Of a DNA stretch of 64,000 bases, positions 17,373 to 25,173 are shown one piece after another. Origin of the DNA: Paenibacillus radicis (ex Gao et al. 2016) (GTDB taxonomy: Bacteria; Bacillota; Bacilli; Paenibacillales; Paenibacillaceae); NCBI RefSeq assembly GCF_014641555.1, contig NZ_BMHY01000002.1, forward strand, positions 380,996 through 444,995. The letters run 5' to 3'. Numbering within the stretch: the stretch's first letter is position 1; each line of letters opens with the position of its first letter. Under the pieces are notes generated by a model that worked only from the letters and a program-made list of their open reading frames with translations, searched no databases and was not told the origin of the DNA. The position numbers were made by a program, and so were the translations under genes.

Positions 17373-17425
17373 CTATCATAATGAAAAAAGACAGAAAAGT
17401 CAACTAATTTGAAACGTTAGAATAA

Positions 17426-17452
17426 ACAAAAGACCCGTTTCGGGGTCTTTTG
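17426..17452 (-). terminator. Intrinsic terminator of yjcZ-type gene
   Basis: ACAAAAGACCCCG and CGGGTCTTTTGT form a near-perfect stem (written on -) ending in a T-rich tail. It lies 113 bp downstream of the small sporulation gene and just upstream of the argS leader, so it insulates the two. Confidence 0.8.
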
Positions 17453-17564
17453 TGATTCGGAATCGTCGAACGATGGTAAGCGCAGCTCTATAGGTTTGGT
17501 GAGCATTAATGGCCTGTTTACTGTGTCAATTAGCGCGATTATTAGGGCTAAGAAAGGGATTAGC

Positions 17565-17681
17565 TTAGCAACCTTTGTTCCAGCCGCCGAAACCGCAGCT
17601 GCAAGCGATAATCACCAATAGAATGAAGAGAACCAGAATAACTCCCGTGTTCGAAAAAGCACCACCTACGTAACCGGACAT
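17565..17681 (-). CDS. YjcZ-family sporulation protein (38 aa)
   Basis: Tiny hydrophobic peptide, MSGYVGGAFSNTGVILVLFI, followed by a Leu/Ile stretch and ending in CSCGFGGWNKGC (38 aa). One membrane helix (about residues 13-27) with a Gly/Cys-rich tail is the pattern of the YjcZ family annotated as sporulation-associated in Bacillales. ATG 17681 has GAGGAGGTG 9 bp upstream, a very strong site. It is monocistronic with its own terminator at 17452. Function in the family is not established beyond forespore expression. Confidence 0.85.
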   Translation of the reverse strand: MSGYVGGAFSNTGVILVLFILLVIIACSCGFGGWNKGC

Positions 17682-17872
17682 TTTGAAATGCACCTCCTCA
17701 CGTATTGAGTACACGATATGATATGCATGTCTGTCACAATTTGCTTGGGTGTTTGGCAGGGGGCGAATGGTTAGCGGGTATTCGTTGGTGTGTGATGGGG
17801 AGGGTGGAGTAAAGCGAGAGTGATGCGAGAAGCAACGAACGATTAGCTAGTAGGTCGCCAGCTTTAAGCAAC

Positions 17873-17911
17873 AGCGAAGCGTCTTCGCTAAATAGCGAAG
17901 GCAATTTCGTG
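17873..17911. repeat. Solitary two-dyad block, locus II
   Basis: Dyads AGCGAAGCGTCTTCGC (17873) and the one starting at 17894 are 21 bp apart, as in the first block of a full element. It is preceded by GCTTTAAGCAAC, which also precedes the full copy at 18272, so it looks like a truncated element. Confidence 0.65.
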
Positions 17912-17943
17912 AAAGGGCGGCTTGAGAGCTAACTTTAGGCAAC

Positions 17944-18189
17944 ACCGAAGCACCTTCGCAAAATAGCGAAGACAATTTCGTTAGAGGTAGCGAACGAACT
18001 CCGGCTTTGAGCTCCAGCGAAGCAAGCTTCGCAATTCGTGAACGTAGGTTCACCAACAGCGAAGCAAGCTTCGCAATTCGTGAACGTAGGTTCACCAACA
18101 GCGAAGCTTGCTTCGCTATTTTCAGTTTAGGTTAGTTAAAGGCTACGTGCAGCGAAGTTAGGTTCGTTAAATAGCGAATCCGGTTCGTT
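17944..18189. repeat. Composite palindromic element, locus II copy a (204 + 42 bp)
   Basis: Dyads at offsets 0, 21 and 72, palindrome GTGAACGTAGGTTCAC at 94, then a perfect tandem duplication of the 42-bp dyad-palindrome module (18016-18057 and 18058-18099). The remaining dyads are at 18100, 18151 and 18173, exactly 42 bp later than standard. Removing the duplication gives 204 bp. Confidence 0.8.
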
Positions 18190-18271
18190 GGAACAGCAAC
18201 TGGAGCCGAGGTAGGAGTCAGGACGGTACGGATACAGAATAAGTTGGGGGGCGAGGGTCGCTTTAAGCAAC

Positions 18272-18475
18272 AGCGAAGCACCTTCGCAAAATAGCGAAGA
18301 CAATTTCGCTGTAGGTAGCAAACGAACTCCAACTTTGAGCTGTAGCGAAGCAAATTTCGCTATCCGTGAACGCAGGTTCACGAACAGCGAAGCTTGCTTC
18401 GCTATTTTCAGTTTAGGTTAGTTAAAGGCTATCCGCAGCGAAGCTAGGTTCGTTAAATAGCGAATCCGGTTCGTT
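18272..18475. repeat. Composite palindromic element, locus II copy b (204 bp)
   Basis: Reference-like copy. Dyads start at 18272, 18293, 18344, 18386, 18437 and 18459, and the palindrome GTGAACGCAGGTTCAC is at 18366-18381. The stretch 18190-18271 between copies a and b has no dyads. The dyads are AGCGAAGC-rich. Confidence 0.8.
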
Positions 18476-18504
18476 GGAGCAACGGTAGTCGGAGCAAGAG
18501 ACCG

Positions 18505-18635
18505 AGCGAAGCACCTTCGCAAAATAGCGAAGACAATTTCGCTGGAGGAAGCGAACGAACTCCGGCTTTGAGCTGTAGCGAAGCAGATTTCGCTATCCGT
18601 GAACGTAGGTTCACCAACAGCGAATCCGGTTCGTT
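18505..18635. repeat. Composite palindromic element, locus II copy c (73-bp deletion)
   Basis: Dyads at 18505, 18526 and 18577 and the palindrome at 18599 are in standard positions. The next dyad (18619, AGCGAATCCGGTTCGTT) occupies the fourth slot but has the sequence of the sixth dyad of copy b. The missing 73 bp equals the distance between dyads 4 and 6, which indicates recombination between dyads. Confidence 0.78.
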
Positions 18636-18703
18636 TGAGCAGCAGGGAGAGCCGATTATGGGTCCATGACCGGGATCAGAGCCCGGTATAGGAACGGGGA
18701 TAC

Positions 18704-18755
18704 AACAAAAAAGCAGCCCCGATGCAGGGCGCTTCGGCCTGCATCGGGGCTGCTT
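18704..18755 (-). terminator. Intrinsic terminator of the PspA operon
   Basis: On the - strand AAGCAGCCCCGATGCAGG pairs with CCTGCATCGGGGCTGCTT, an 18-bp stem followed by TTTTTTG. It ends the pspA-DUF350-DUF4178-DUF4247 unit 11 bp after the last stop. Confidence 0.88.
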
Positions 18756-18765
18756 GGTTCTAACA

Positions 18766-19515
18766 TCATCGCCTTCGGCTGATCCGGCCGGAGCCTGATC
18801 GGATTTTCGGGTACGTTTTCTTGGGCTTTGTGAAGACGGAGCCCGATTTGCTCGAGCTGCTTTTCTTATCGCCCGTAATGATCGTACCTTTGGAGCCGCC
18901 GGACGAGCCGGAGCTGCCTTTTTTGCCGCCCATAACTGTGGAATCGGCGTTTTTGGAACGTTTGAAAATAGTGCCCGTCCGGTCAACCGTCATCGGCGGC
19001 GCCTTTTTCACGTCCTGGTCGCTAGGCTTTCGGTAGGTGCCCTGCGGCTTGTAGACGTCCTTCGAGGAGTAGCCTCTGTAGCCGCCGTTGCCGTACCGTC
19101 CGTTATCGAACAGGTCGCCAATCAGGCTGGCCAGCAGGTAGCCCTCCAAGAAGCTCATGTTATAGTTTTGCCGGACGTATTCCTTGGAGTCGACCTCAAT
19201 GAGTGTATCCTCTGGAGCGTCAGGCGCTTTTTGAATATGGATGATCTCGTCGGAATAGACGAGGAACATTCGATCTGTGCTTTCTTCGGACTTTTCCTGC
19301 GGCTTTTTCTTCTCGATCAGCTGCGTTGCTACTTCCGGCACCGTCTGATTTTCCGCCCGGTACACGTACGAGGTTGAGCTGCCGGAGCCGTTGACCGATT
19401 CAAGCGGGTATTGCTCCTTCACCGTATCCGAAATCGCACAGGCGGCGAGCATCGGGACGACAAAGCTAAGCAACAGTAAGATTTTTATGCCTTGCAGCCA
19501 CCACTTCTTCTCCAT
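18766..19515 (-). CDS. DUF4247-like lipoprotein
   Basis: Exported lipoprotein (249 aa). Signal peptide MEKKWWLQGIKILLLLSFVV leads to the lipobox LAAC. The globular part up to about residue 130 fits DUF4247 as I remember it; the rest is a low-complexity Gly/Ser/Lys tail (GKKGSSGSSGGSKG, KKSSSSKSGS) ending in Arg residues, likely wall- or membrane-associated. Start 19515 is chosen because GAGGAGG lies 7 bp upstream and a signal peptide begins there, rather than the in-frame ATG 19536. It is last in the PspA operon. Function unknown; probably envelope stress. Confidence 0.78.
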   Translation of the reverse strand: MEKKWWLQGIKILLLLSFVVPMLAACAISDTVKEQYPLESVNGSGSSTSYVYRAENQTVPEVATQLIEKKKPQEKSEESTDRMFLVYSDEIIHIQKAPDAPEDTLIEVDSKEYVRQNYNMSFLEGYLLASLIGDLFDNGRYGNGGYRGYSSKDVYKPQGTYRKPSDQDVKKAPPMTVDRTGTIFKRSKNADSTVMGGKKGSSGSSGGSKGTIITGDKKSSSSKSGSVFTKPKKTYPKIRSGSGRISRRR

Positions 19516-19559
19516 GCTGTGTCCTCCTCTACGCATAAGTCAGCTCATCATGCAGCTGT

Positions 19560-20066
19560 CTATACGCCTCTCAGAACGTGAACGTCTGCCGGCAGCACAG
19601 ACTCACCAGTGTAGAGCATGAATCGGCCGTCCTGCCACTCTACGCGCAGCAGTCTCGTATCGTCGGACTGGTACTGCCAGACATGCTGCTCGCCGCCTTG
19701 CATAAACGGCGTTTTGCCGCTTGCCATAATCATGCCCGAAAAATGCTCCTCCATATGGTAGGCGCGGTCGTCGAGCTCAAGCGTAGTTGGGACCTCATCG
19801 ATTTCATCGAGTCGCCCGTCAATTTGCTCGTACAACGCAAACACCGTGCGCTCCCGTTCTTCAATGCACAAGTAGCGAATGTCCGTACCGTCCTGAAGGG
19901 TCAGCACGACCGCGTTGCGGCTGCGATTTTGGGTGCGGCCCGTCACTTGATACGTTACGAGAGAAACCTCGCAAACATCGCCTGCGGTTAAGCTTAAAAT
20001 GCTCTTCTCCGCTTGGACGGGAGCCGGCTTCGCCCAAATATTTTTAATTCGTTTGAAAAGGCTCAT
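19560..20066 (-). CDS. DUF4178-like protein
   Basis: Soluble, beta-rich protein (168 aa) of the type found beside PspA and DUF350 genes. The N-terminus MSLFKRIKNIW resembles that of the operon's PspA (MSIFKRLRDLT), possibly a membrane-binding amphipathic helix. The body has repeated beta elements (GDVCEVSLVTYQVTGRTQNR, LLRVEWQDGRFMLYTGE). ATG 20066 follows AGAGGGA. The genes on each side are 33-45 bp away on the same strand. DUF number is from memory of the family; the biochemical role is unknown. Confidence 0.72.
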   Translation of the reverse strand: MSLFKRIKNIWAKPAPVQAEKSILSLTAGDVCEVSLVTYQVTGRTQNRSRNAVVLTLQDGTDIRYLCIEERERTVFALYEQIDGRLDEIDEVPTTLELDDRAYHMEEHFSGMIMASGKTPFMQGGEQHVWQYQSDDTRLLRVEWQDGRFMLYTGESVLPADVHVLRGV

Positions 20067-20099
20067 CGTTATGTTCCCTCTTTCTGCTCACAGTCGTTA

Positions 20100-20501
20100 T
20101 TATACCGATCCAATAATTAGCGCTCCGGCAATATGAAGCGATCCGGCAAGAAGTGCATAGCCGATCTTTCCATCGTGAATGCCTTGCTCCAATTGAATGC
20201 CCGCAGTTGCCGCGAAAATCCGGCGAAACAGCCATTCCAGCACGAGCAGCGTAATGAAAGAAGCAACCGAAATTACAAGAGCTTCCCACATATAAGTCGC
20301 TTGCCCGATCGATTGGGCCAAAATATACGCTTGCGCGCCAAGCTTCATGACAAAACGCGTCGTTACTGCGATATTGCCGTCTTTCATTTCTTGAAAATCA
20401 TGATATTTTGTCGTCAAAGAGTCCAAATACATCAATACGAACAACAATATCGCACCAGCTGCGGTCCACACCGGAATTTGCAGCAAATCCGTCCAAGTCA
20501 T
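20100..20501 (-). CDS. DUF350 membrane protein (YjfL-like)
   Basis: Small integral membrane protein (133 aa) with four hydrophobic segments (VWTAAGAILLFVLMYLDSL; AYILAQSIGQATYMWEALVI; SVASFITLLVLEWLF; IGYALLAGSLHIAGALIIG). DUF350 proteins such as E. coli YjfL are encoded with PspA paralogues. Start 20501 is chosen because GGGGGAA is 8 bp upstream; the upstream in-frame ATG at 20537 has no RBS. It lies between pspA and the DUF4178 gene, which fits a membrane partner of PspA. Confidence 0.8.
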   Translation of the reverse strand: MTWTDLLQIPVWTAAGAILLFVLMYLDSLTTKYHDFQEMKDGNIAVTTRFVMKLGAQAYILAQSIGQATYMWEALVISVASFITLLVLEWLFRRIFAATAGIQLEQGIHDGKIGYALLAGSLHIAGALIIGSV

Positions 20502-20614
20502 GCCATCGTTCCCCCGATATCGGTAAAATAATTGCAAAATCCGCCGGTTTTGCGATCGGGTATACCGATCCCAAACCCCGGCGGACAGGGCGCTTTAAGC
20601 TGCGCCGTTGCTCA

Positions 20615-21289
20615 CTATTCCTTCTTCTCGTATTGCTTCAGAAGGGCGGCAAGCTCATCCTCAACCGCTTTGTCTTTACCCAGAGCTGCGAATTCATCGT
20701 CAAGCGATTTGCCTTTGTTTACCGTCAGCTCGTTGCTTGCTTCTGCGCGAGCTTCCATCTCCAGCATTTTTTCTTCCATGCGCTTCAGACCTGCACTTGC
20801 AGAGTCCGTACCGAAGCCGGCGATCGACTTGTTGATTTGTTCTTGCGCTTTTGCAGCGTTGAAGCGAGCAGCAATTGTCTCGCGTTTGTTTTTCATGTCG
20901 GTGAGCTGTTTACGCATTTCATCAAGCTTGCCGCGAAGATTGTCGGCCATTGCTTTGTTGCTGTCATAGCTCGTTTTGTACTCGGCCGCTTTCGCTTCAG
21001 CCGATTTTTTCTCTTCCAGCGCACGGCGGGCAAGATCAATGTTTTGGGCTTGAGCAGCGACATGCGCTTGCTCACCGCGTTTTTCAACGAGTTGAGCTTG
21101 CTCCTCGTACAATTGCTTGAATTTTTTCTCAAGGGCGATTTGAGCAGCTACCGCTTTTTCAGCATCTGCCAAGTCTTCGGTCATATCGCGAATATACTGG
21201 TCAGTCAGTTTAATCGGATCCTCAGCCTTCTCGATCAGGGCATACACGTTGGATAGGGTCAGGTCACGCAGGCGTTTGAAAATAGACAT
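20615..21289 (-). CDS. pspA: PspA/IM30 family protein
   Basis: Peripheral membrane, ESCRT-III-like coiled-coil protein (224 aa, family-typical). It starts MSIFKRLRDLTLSNVYALIE with an amphipathic helix, followed by EDPIKLTDQYIRDM (the D-P-x-K-x-hydrophobic motif of PspA/Vipp1) and long heptad-like helices to about residue 200. It maintains membrane integrity under envelope stress. ATG 21289 has AGGAGG 8 bp upstream. It is first of a four-gene operon and lies behind an ECF-like promoter at 21353-21379. Confidence 0.92.
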   Translation of the reverse strand: MSIFKRLRDLTLSNVYALIEKAEDPIKLTDQYIRDMTEDLADAEKAVAAQIALEKKFKQLYEEQAQLVEKRGEQAHVAAQAQNIDLARRALEEKKSAEAKAAEYKTSYDSNKAMADNLRGKLDEMRKQLTDMKNKRETIAARFNAAKAQEQINKSIAGFGTDSASAGLKRMEEKMLEMEARAEASNELTVNKGKSLDDEFAALGKDKAVEDELAALLKQYEKKE

Positions 21290-21352
21290 TTGTACAGGCC
21301 TCCTAATTATGTTTGGATTGAGTATTTATCGTCGGTACCGAATAGCTCTATT

Positions 21353-21379
21353 TACGATTATAACCCTCAAATAGTTTCA
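21353..21379 (-). promoter_or_regulatory. ECF sigma (SigW-like) promoter of pspA
   Basis: On the - strand TGAAAC (21379-21374), a 17-bp spacer and CGTA (21356-21353) match the SigW consensus TGAAAC-N16/17-CGTA. The start codon is 64 bp downstream. B. subtilis pspA is a known SigW target, which supports the call. An overlapping TTGAAA/TATAAT pair has a 12-bp spacer, too short for SigA. Confidence 0.62.
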
Positions 21380-21518
21380 AGTGCAGATGAATTTAATAAT
21401 CTATTTATAAATTTGGTGAATGTTGGAGTGAAAACCGGCCAAAGAACAGCATTGAAGGACTTTGCGGATTCTTATACAATTTGTTTATACATAGCGTTCA
21501 TTATAGGAGGAAAAAGCA

Positions 21519-22304
21519 ATGGCACTGGTTCAATGTGATTATTTCTCGGAAACGTTAGGCATGAATACGTCGATGACGGTCATTTTGCCGCAAAAAACGG
21601 TATCGCAGATCGGCATGGAGGGAGCAGGGGGGGCGGATAAGCATCCGGTTCTATATTTGCTTCACGGATTATCTGACGATCATACGATCTGGCTGCGCCG
21701 GACATCGATTGAAAGATATGTAGCATCGCTAGGGCTTGCTGTCGTCATGCCGAACTTGCATAAGAGCTTCTATACCGAGATGGAGCAGGGAGACCGGTAT
21801 TGGACATTTTTGACCGAAGAGCTGCCTGTTGTAGCTCGCTCATTCTTCCCGTTGTCGGCGGAACGGGAGCAAAACTTTGTGGCCGGCTTGTCCATGGGCG
21901 GGTATGGTGCTTTTAAATGGGCGTTGAATTATCCCGAGCGGTTCGCAGCGGCGGGAAGCTTGTCTGGTGCGCTCGATATGCACGGACACCGGGAGAAGCT
22001 GAAACCGGGCGAAGGGCTGTATGTTCCGATTAGGAAAGCTTTTGGGGAGAGACCGATTAAAGGAACGATTGATGATTTGCTATGGATGGCAGAGCAGGCC
22101 GATAAACAAACGGGGCCGAAGCCGCTGCTGTATCAATGCTGCGGTACGGAAGATTTTCTTTATCAGGACAACCTCAACTTCCGGGAAGCTTGTCTGCGAA
22201 CGGATTTGCAATTGACTTACAGCGAAGAGCCGGGAGCGACGCATGATTGGAACTACTGGGACAAAAAAATCCAGGATGTTGTGAACTGGCTGCCGCTTAA
22301 ATAG
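21519..22304 (+). CDS. Esterase of the EstA/esterase D family (alpha/beta hydrolase)
   Basis: Serine hydrolase (261 aa) of the tributyrin esterase / S-formylglutathione hydrolase-like family. The nucleophile elbow is GLSMGGYG near residue 128, the acid Asp probably lies in CCGTEDFLY and the catalytic His in ATHDWNYWD. YLLHGLSDDHTIWLRRT supplies the oxyanion region. No signal peptide, so cytoplasmic. ATG 21519 has AGGAGG 9 bp upstream. Divergent from pspA with 229 bp between, single gene, strong terminator after it. Confidence 0.88.
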   Translation: MALVQCDYFSETLGMNTSMTVILPQKTVSQIGMEGAGGADKHPVLYLLHGLSDDHTIWLRRTSIERYVASLGLAVVMPNLHKSFYTEMEQGDRYWTFLTEELPVVARSFFPLSAEREQNFVAGLSMGGYGAFKWALNYPERFAAAGSLSGALDMHGHREKLKPGEGLYVPIRKAFGERPIKGTIDDLLWMAEQADKQTGPKPLLYQCCGTEDFLYQDNLNFREACLRTDLQLTYSEEPGATHDWNYWDKKIQDVVNWLPLK

Positions 22305-22318
22305 ACAGCAGCAGGGCA

Positions 22319-22363
22319 TGGAGAGTGAAGGCAGAGCTGCCTTGCTCTCTATGCTCTTTTTTT
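22319..22363 (+). terminator. Intrinsic terminator of esterase gene
   Basis: GGAGAGTGAAGGCAG and CTGCCTTGCTCTC can pair around a very short loop, and a T-rich tail (CTCTTTTTTT) follows. Confidence 0.75.
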
Positions 22364-22415
22364 ATAAGTATTGAGACTGTTTCTGGAAGGATGATTCGGT
22401 AAAAAGAAAATAAGG

Positions 22416-22513
22416 ATATCCACAAACTTGTGCACACTATCAACATGATGTTTTTAAAGTATAGTGTGGATCTTTGGAAGTTATCCACAAAATTAGTGAG
22501 TATCTTATCCACA
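22416..22513 (+). promoter_or_regulatory. Cluster of DnaA boxes
   Basis: Two perfect DnaA boxes TTATCCACA lie at 22481-22489 and 22505-22513, start to start 24 bp, in the same orientation. A one-mismatch box ATATCCACA is at 22416-22424 and a weak inverted TGTGGATCT near 22465. The stretch is AT-rich and intergenic, upstream of the DMT transporter. No dnaA or dnaN is in the window, so this is not oriC. It may be a DnaA-box cluster that titrates DnaA or regulates the next gene. Confidence 0.6.
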
Positions 22514-22609
22514 AAAGAGATCATTTACAACCATGGGGCTAGGTGTCATGATAGGTGAAGTTGCAGAGTTCGTATCTATCATGATGGTAAAGACGGGAGA
22601 GAGCTTTAG

Positions 22610-23596
22610 ATGGTCTGGCTTTTATTTTCAATTCTTGCTGCTTGCAGCTTTGGGCTGCGGGGCATTTTATATCATTGGACGAGTCAAAAACCGCTTAGCC
22701 GCAATGCGCTGTTATGCGGGACATTTTTCTCAGGGGCGCTAATTACGCTGGTGTGCGCAGTAGTAACTGAGCAGCAGTGGACGACGTCCGCTCTGATCGG
22801 CTTGCAGATGGGACTGTTCTCGTTTGGCGCTAATGCCAGCATGTTCAAAGGCTTTGCGGTTGGCAAAGCGTCGCTAGTTGCGATTTTGACCGCATTGCCT
22901 TCGGTTGTTGTCGCTATAGTGGCATACATACTATGGGAAGAGAAGCTGAACGGCATGCAATTTCTCGCGTTCGCCGTCATTATCACCGGCATATTGCTTG
23001 TCCGTTACTCAAACGATTTGTCCTGGTCGAATTTGCAGGGAGCACAGTGGGGACTGCTGGCGATGCTGCTTTTTGCCGGCAATGACCTATCGGGTAAATG
23101 GTCAACGATGATGGAAGCGCAAATGTTCCCGACACTCGTCTGCATGTTCGCCATGGGCAGCTTATGCTTTGGCTTATGGTGGTTAAAGGATTTGCGTGGA
23201 GAGAGGCTGGCTGCGGAGAAAGCAGTTGAGATTGGTGCAGCCAATGAAGCTGGGACTATAAGGGGAAATGGCGGAGCAAAAGCCAGAATAGCTTCTGCTG
23301 CAGTATCTTCTGCTGGAGAAGAGGCCGCTGCGTTGTCGCGTGCAGGTTGGGGCGGCAAACGGACCTTTTCAACGGGACTGGGCATCGGCATTACAAATGC
23401 AGTTGGTATGATGCTTATCATTACCGCTTTTGATCACGGCAAGGCTGGACTAGTGTCGGCCGTAACCGCGCTCAACGTGCTCATCGTATTGCTGTATACC
23501 CGATTTGTGGTAAAAGAAAAGTTCACCAAGCTGGAGACGATTGGTATCGCCACAGCTTTTGCGGGCATTTTATTGATGAGACTGTTTGGCGGCTAG
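22610..23596 (+). CDS. DMT-superfamily (EamA) transporter
   Basis: Ten-helix inner-membrane transporter of the drug/metabolite superfamily (328 aa). Two EamA repeats are visible, the first ending ITGILLVRYS and the second ATAFAGILLMRLF, each preceded by WEEKLN- or VKEKFT-type loops. A hydrophilic Ala/Glu/Gly-rich insert of about 50 residues (around 200-250) separates the halves, longer than usual. ATG 22610 follows GGGAGAG. The DnaA-box cluster lies about 100 bp upstream. Substrate unknown. Confidence 0.85.
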   Translation: MVWLLFSILAACSFGLRGILYHWTSQKPLSRNALLCGTFFSGALITLVCAVVTEQQWTTSALIGLQMGLFSFGANASMFKGFAVGKASLVAILTALPSVVVAIVAYILWEEKLNGMQFLAFAVIITGILLVRYSNDLSWSNLQGAQWGLLAMLLFAGNDLSGKWSTMMEAQMFPTLVCMFAMGSLCFGLWWLKDLRGERLAAEKAVEIGAANEAGTIRGNGGAKARIASAAVSSAGEEAAALSRAGWGGKRTFSTGLGIGITNAVGMMLIITAFDHGKAGLVSAVTALNVLIVLLYTRFVVKEKFTKLETIGIATAFAGILLMRLFGG

Positions 23597-23630
23597 TTGG
23601 CTAGTTGGAAAGTTGGAAAGTGGAAAGGTG

Positions 23631-23668
23631 CACCCCAAGCAGCCGCTGGCCGACTCTTGGGGTGTTTT
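23631..23668 (+). terminator. Intrinsic terminator of DMT gene
   Basis: CACCCCAAG and CTTGGGGTG form a 9-bp stem around an 18-nt loop, followed by TTTTAG. Confidence 0.75.
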
Positions 23669-23827
23669 AGTTGCGTCTGGGATTAAGTGCAAACGAGCTT
23701 TTTTTTCGCATAAAATTGATTTACGAGCTCAGGAGCTGCTGAAAAAGGAATGTATTTAAAGTTGTTAATTGATTGCTCAGGGTGTCATGCCGTATCGTGC
23801 AATCTTTAGGTTATCTTTCATTAAAGC

Positions 23828-24088
23828 TTATAGCGGCATCGTCCATACGATTTCTGCAATTCGTACGCATGCCTGACGGCTGTGTAATTGGAGGAGCACA
23901 TGATCTGGTTTTACGTCAATAATGCTGCCTTCGATACCGCCTCGTGTTGTTTCCAGCAGTACGCAACGGCCAATTAGGCGACATAAAGCCTCGACTACGT
24001 AAGGGTCAATGGAAGAGATGGTTTGTACTTGGCTGGGACTGAACGGTTCGGTTTTGCCGTACTGATTGTAATAATTTGCGTGATACAA
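23828..24088 (-). CDS. DUF2642-like small protein
   Basis: Small soluble protein (86 aa) resembling B. subtilis YuzF-type DUF2642 proteins. The recognisable part is DPYVVEALCRLIGRCVLLETTRGGIEGSIIDVKPDHVLLQLH (first 20: DPYVVEALCRLIGRCVLLET), a beta-rich Sm-like fold pattern; the N-terminus is Tyr/Asn/His-rich. TTG 24088 is chosen because AAGGAG ends 8 bp upstream, whereas the longer GTG start at 24097 would overlap it. Members are often encoded near spore genes. Single gene. Confidence 0.7.
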   Translation of the reverse strand: MYHANYYNQYGKTEPFSPSQVQTISSIDPYVVEALCRLIGRCVLLETTRGGIEGSIIDVKPDHVLLQLHSRQACVRIAEIVWTMPL

Positions 24089-24298
24089 ATGATCCACTCC
24101 TTGGAATATAGATTCGAACCCATCATATGCAGATGCCTAGTTGTCGGAATGGGCTCCCCTCGATGAAATAGCGCAGAGAACCTCGTTGTAATAAACAACG
24201 AACCTGATTTTAATGAAATTGGTGCACCGAGCTTCGATACAGCTAAATAATGAACTTGCTTCGTTAAAATGGCGCAACGAACCTCGATACAGCTAAAC

Positions 24299-24501
24299 AA
24301 CGAACCTGCTTCGCTATTTAACGAAGCCAAATTCGCTAATGAGCGGCAAACTGGCGGGGATTCGCCTACAGCGAACTAAATTTCGCAATTCATGAACCTA
24401 GGTTCATGGATAGCGAAATTGGCTTCGCTGCAGCAAAATAGTAACTAATGCGTTGGGCGTACAACGAACCTCGTTGCGCAAAATAACGAACCTGCTTCGC
24501 T
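24299..24501. repeat. Composite palindromic element, locus III copy a (203 bp)
   Basis: Dyads at 24299, 24320, 24370, 24412, 24463 and 24485. The perfect 18-bp palindrome CATGAACCTAGGTTCATG is at 24391-24408. The first linker is 32 nt, one shorter than usual, which shifts all later offsets by one. Confidence 0.8.
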
Positions 24502-24644
24502 AAAGTGGCGTACCGTGCTCCAACGAACCTGGATACAGCTAAATAACGAACTTGCTTCGTTGAGGTGGTGCACCGAGCTCTGATATAACTAAATAATGAA
24601 CTTGTTTCGTTAAAATGGCGCACCGAACCTCGATATAACTAAAC

Positions 24645-24848
24645 AACGAACCTGCTTCGCAATCTAACGAACCCAAATTCGCTAATGAGCCGTCAATAGG
24701 GCGGGGATTCGCCTACAGCGAACTAAATTTCGCAATTCATGAACCTAGGTTCATGGATAGCGAAATTGGCTTCGTTGCAGCAAAATAGTAACTAATGCGT
24801 TGGGCGTACAGCGAACCTCGTTGCGCAAAATAACGAAGCTGCTTCGCT
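24645..24848. repeat. Composite palindromic element, locus III copy b (204 bp)
   Basis: Dyads at 24645, 24666, 24717, 24759, 24810 and 24832; palindrome CATGAACCTAGGTTCATG at 24738-24755. Offsets are exactly 0, 21, 72, 114, 165 and 187. Confidence 0.8.
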
Positions 24849-24969
24849 AAAGTGGCGTACCGGGTTCCAACGAATCTCGATACAACTAAATAGCGAACTT
24901 GCTTCGTTAAAATGACATGACGAGCTCCAATACTAAAACGTTGCAACAACGAACCCTGATGCACAGATT

Positions 24970-25173
24970 AGCGAACCTGCTTCGCAATATAACGAAGCCA
25001 AATTCGTTAATGAGCGGTTAAACTGGCGGGTAGTCGCCTACAGCGAACTGAATTTCGCAATTCATGAACCTAGGTTCATGGATAGCGAAATTGGCTTCGC
25101 TGCAGCAAAATAGTAACTAATGCGTTGGGCGTACAACGAACCTAGTTGCGCAAAATAACGAACCTGCTTCGCT
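24970..25173. repeat. Composite palindromic element, locus III copy c (204 bp)
   Basis: Dyads at 24970, 24991, 25042, 25084, 25135 and 25157; palindrome CATGAACCTAGGTTCATG at 25063-25080. Nearly identical to copies a and b from the third dyad onward. Confidence 0.8.

Noticed and set aside
17847..18381. - strand frames with repeated NLRSRIAK-type segments
   Set aside because: They follow the dyad repeats (GCGAA/TTCGC read as codons), with no start signals.
17873..18635. CRISPR array (palindromic repeats with ~33-nt linkers)
   Set aside because: Repeats within a unit are not identical, linkers recur between tandem copies instead of being unique, two palindrome types alternate in fixed order, and no cas genes are present.
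21290..21538. 82-aa + strand frame between pspA and the esterase
   Set aside because: It overlaps the pspA leader and promoter and runs into the esterase start. No RBS.
22533..22742. 69-aa frame ahead of the DMT transporter
   Set aside because: Overlaps the transporter start in another frame and lies next to the DnaA boxes; no family resemblance.
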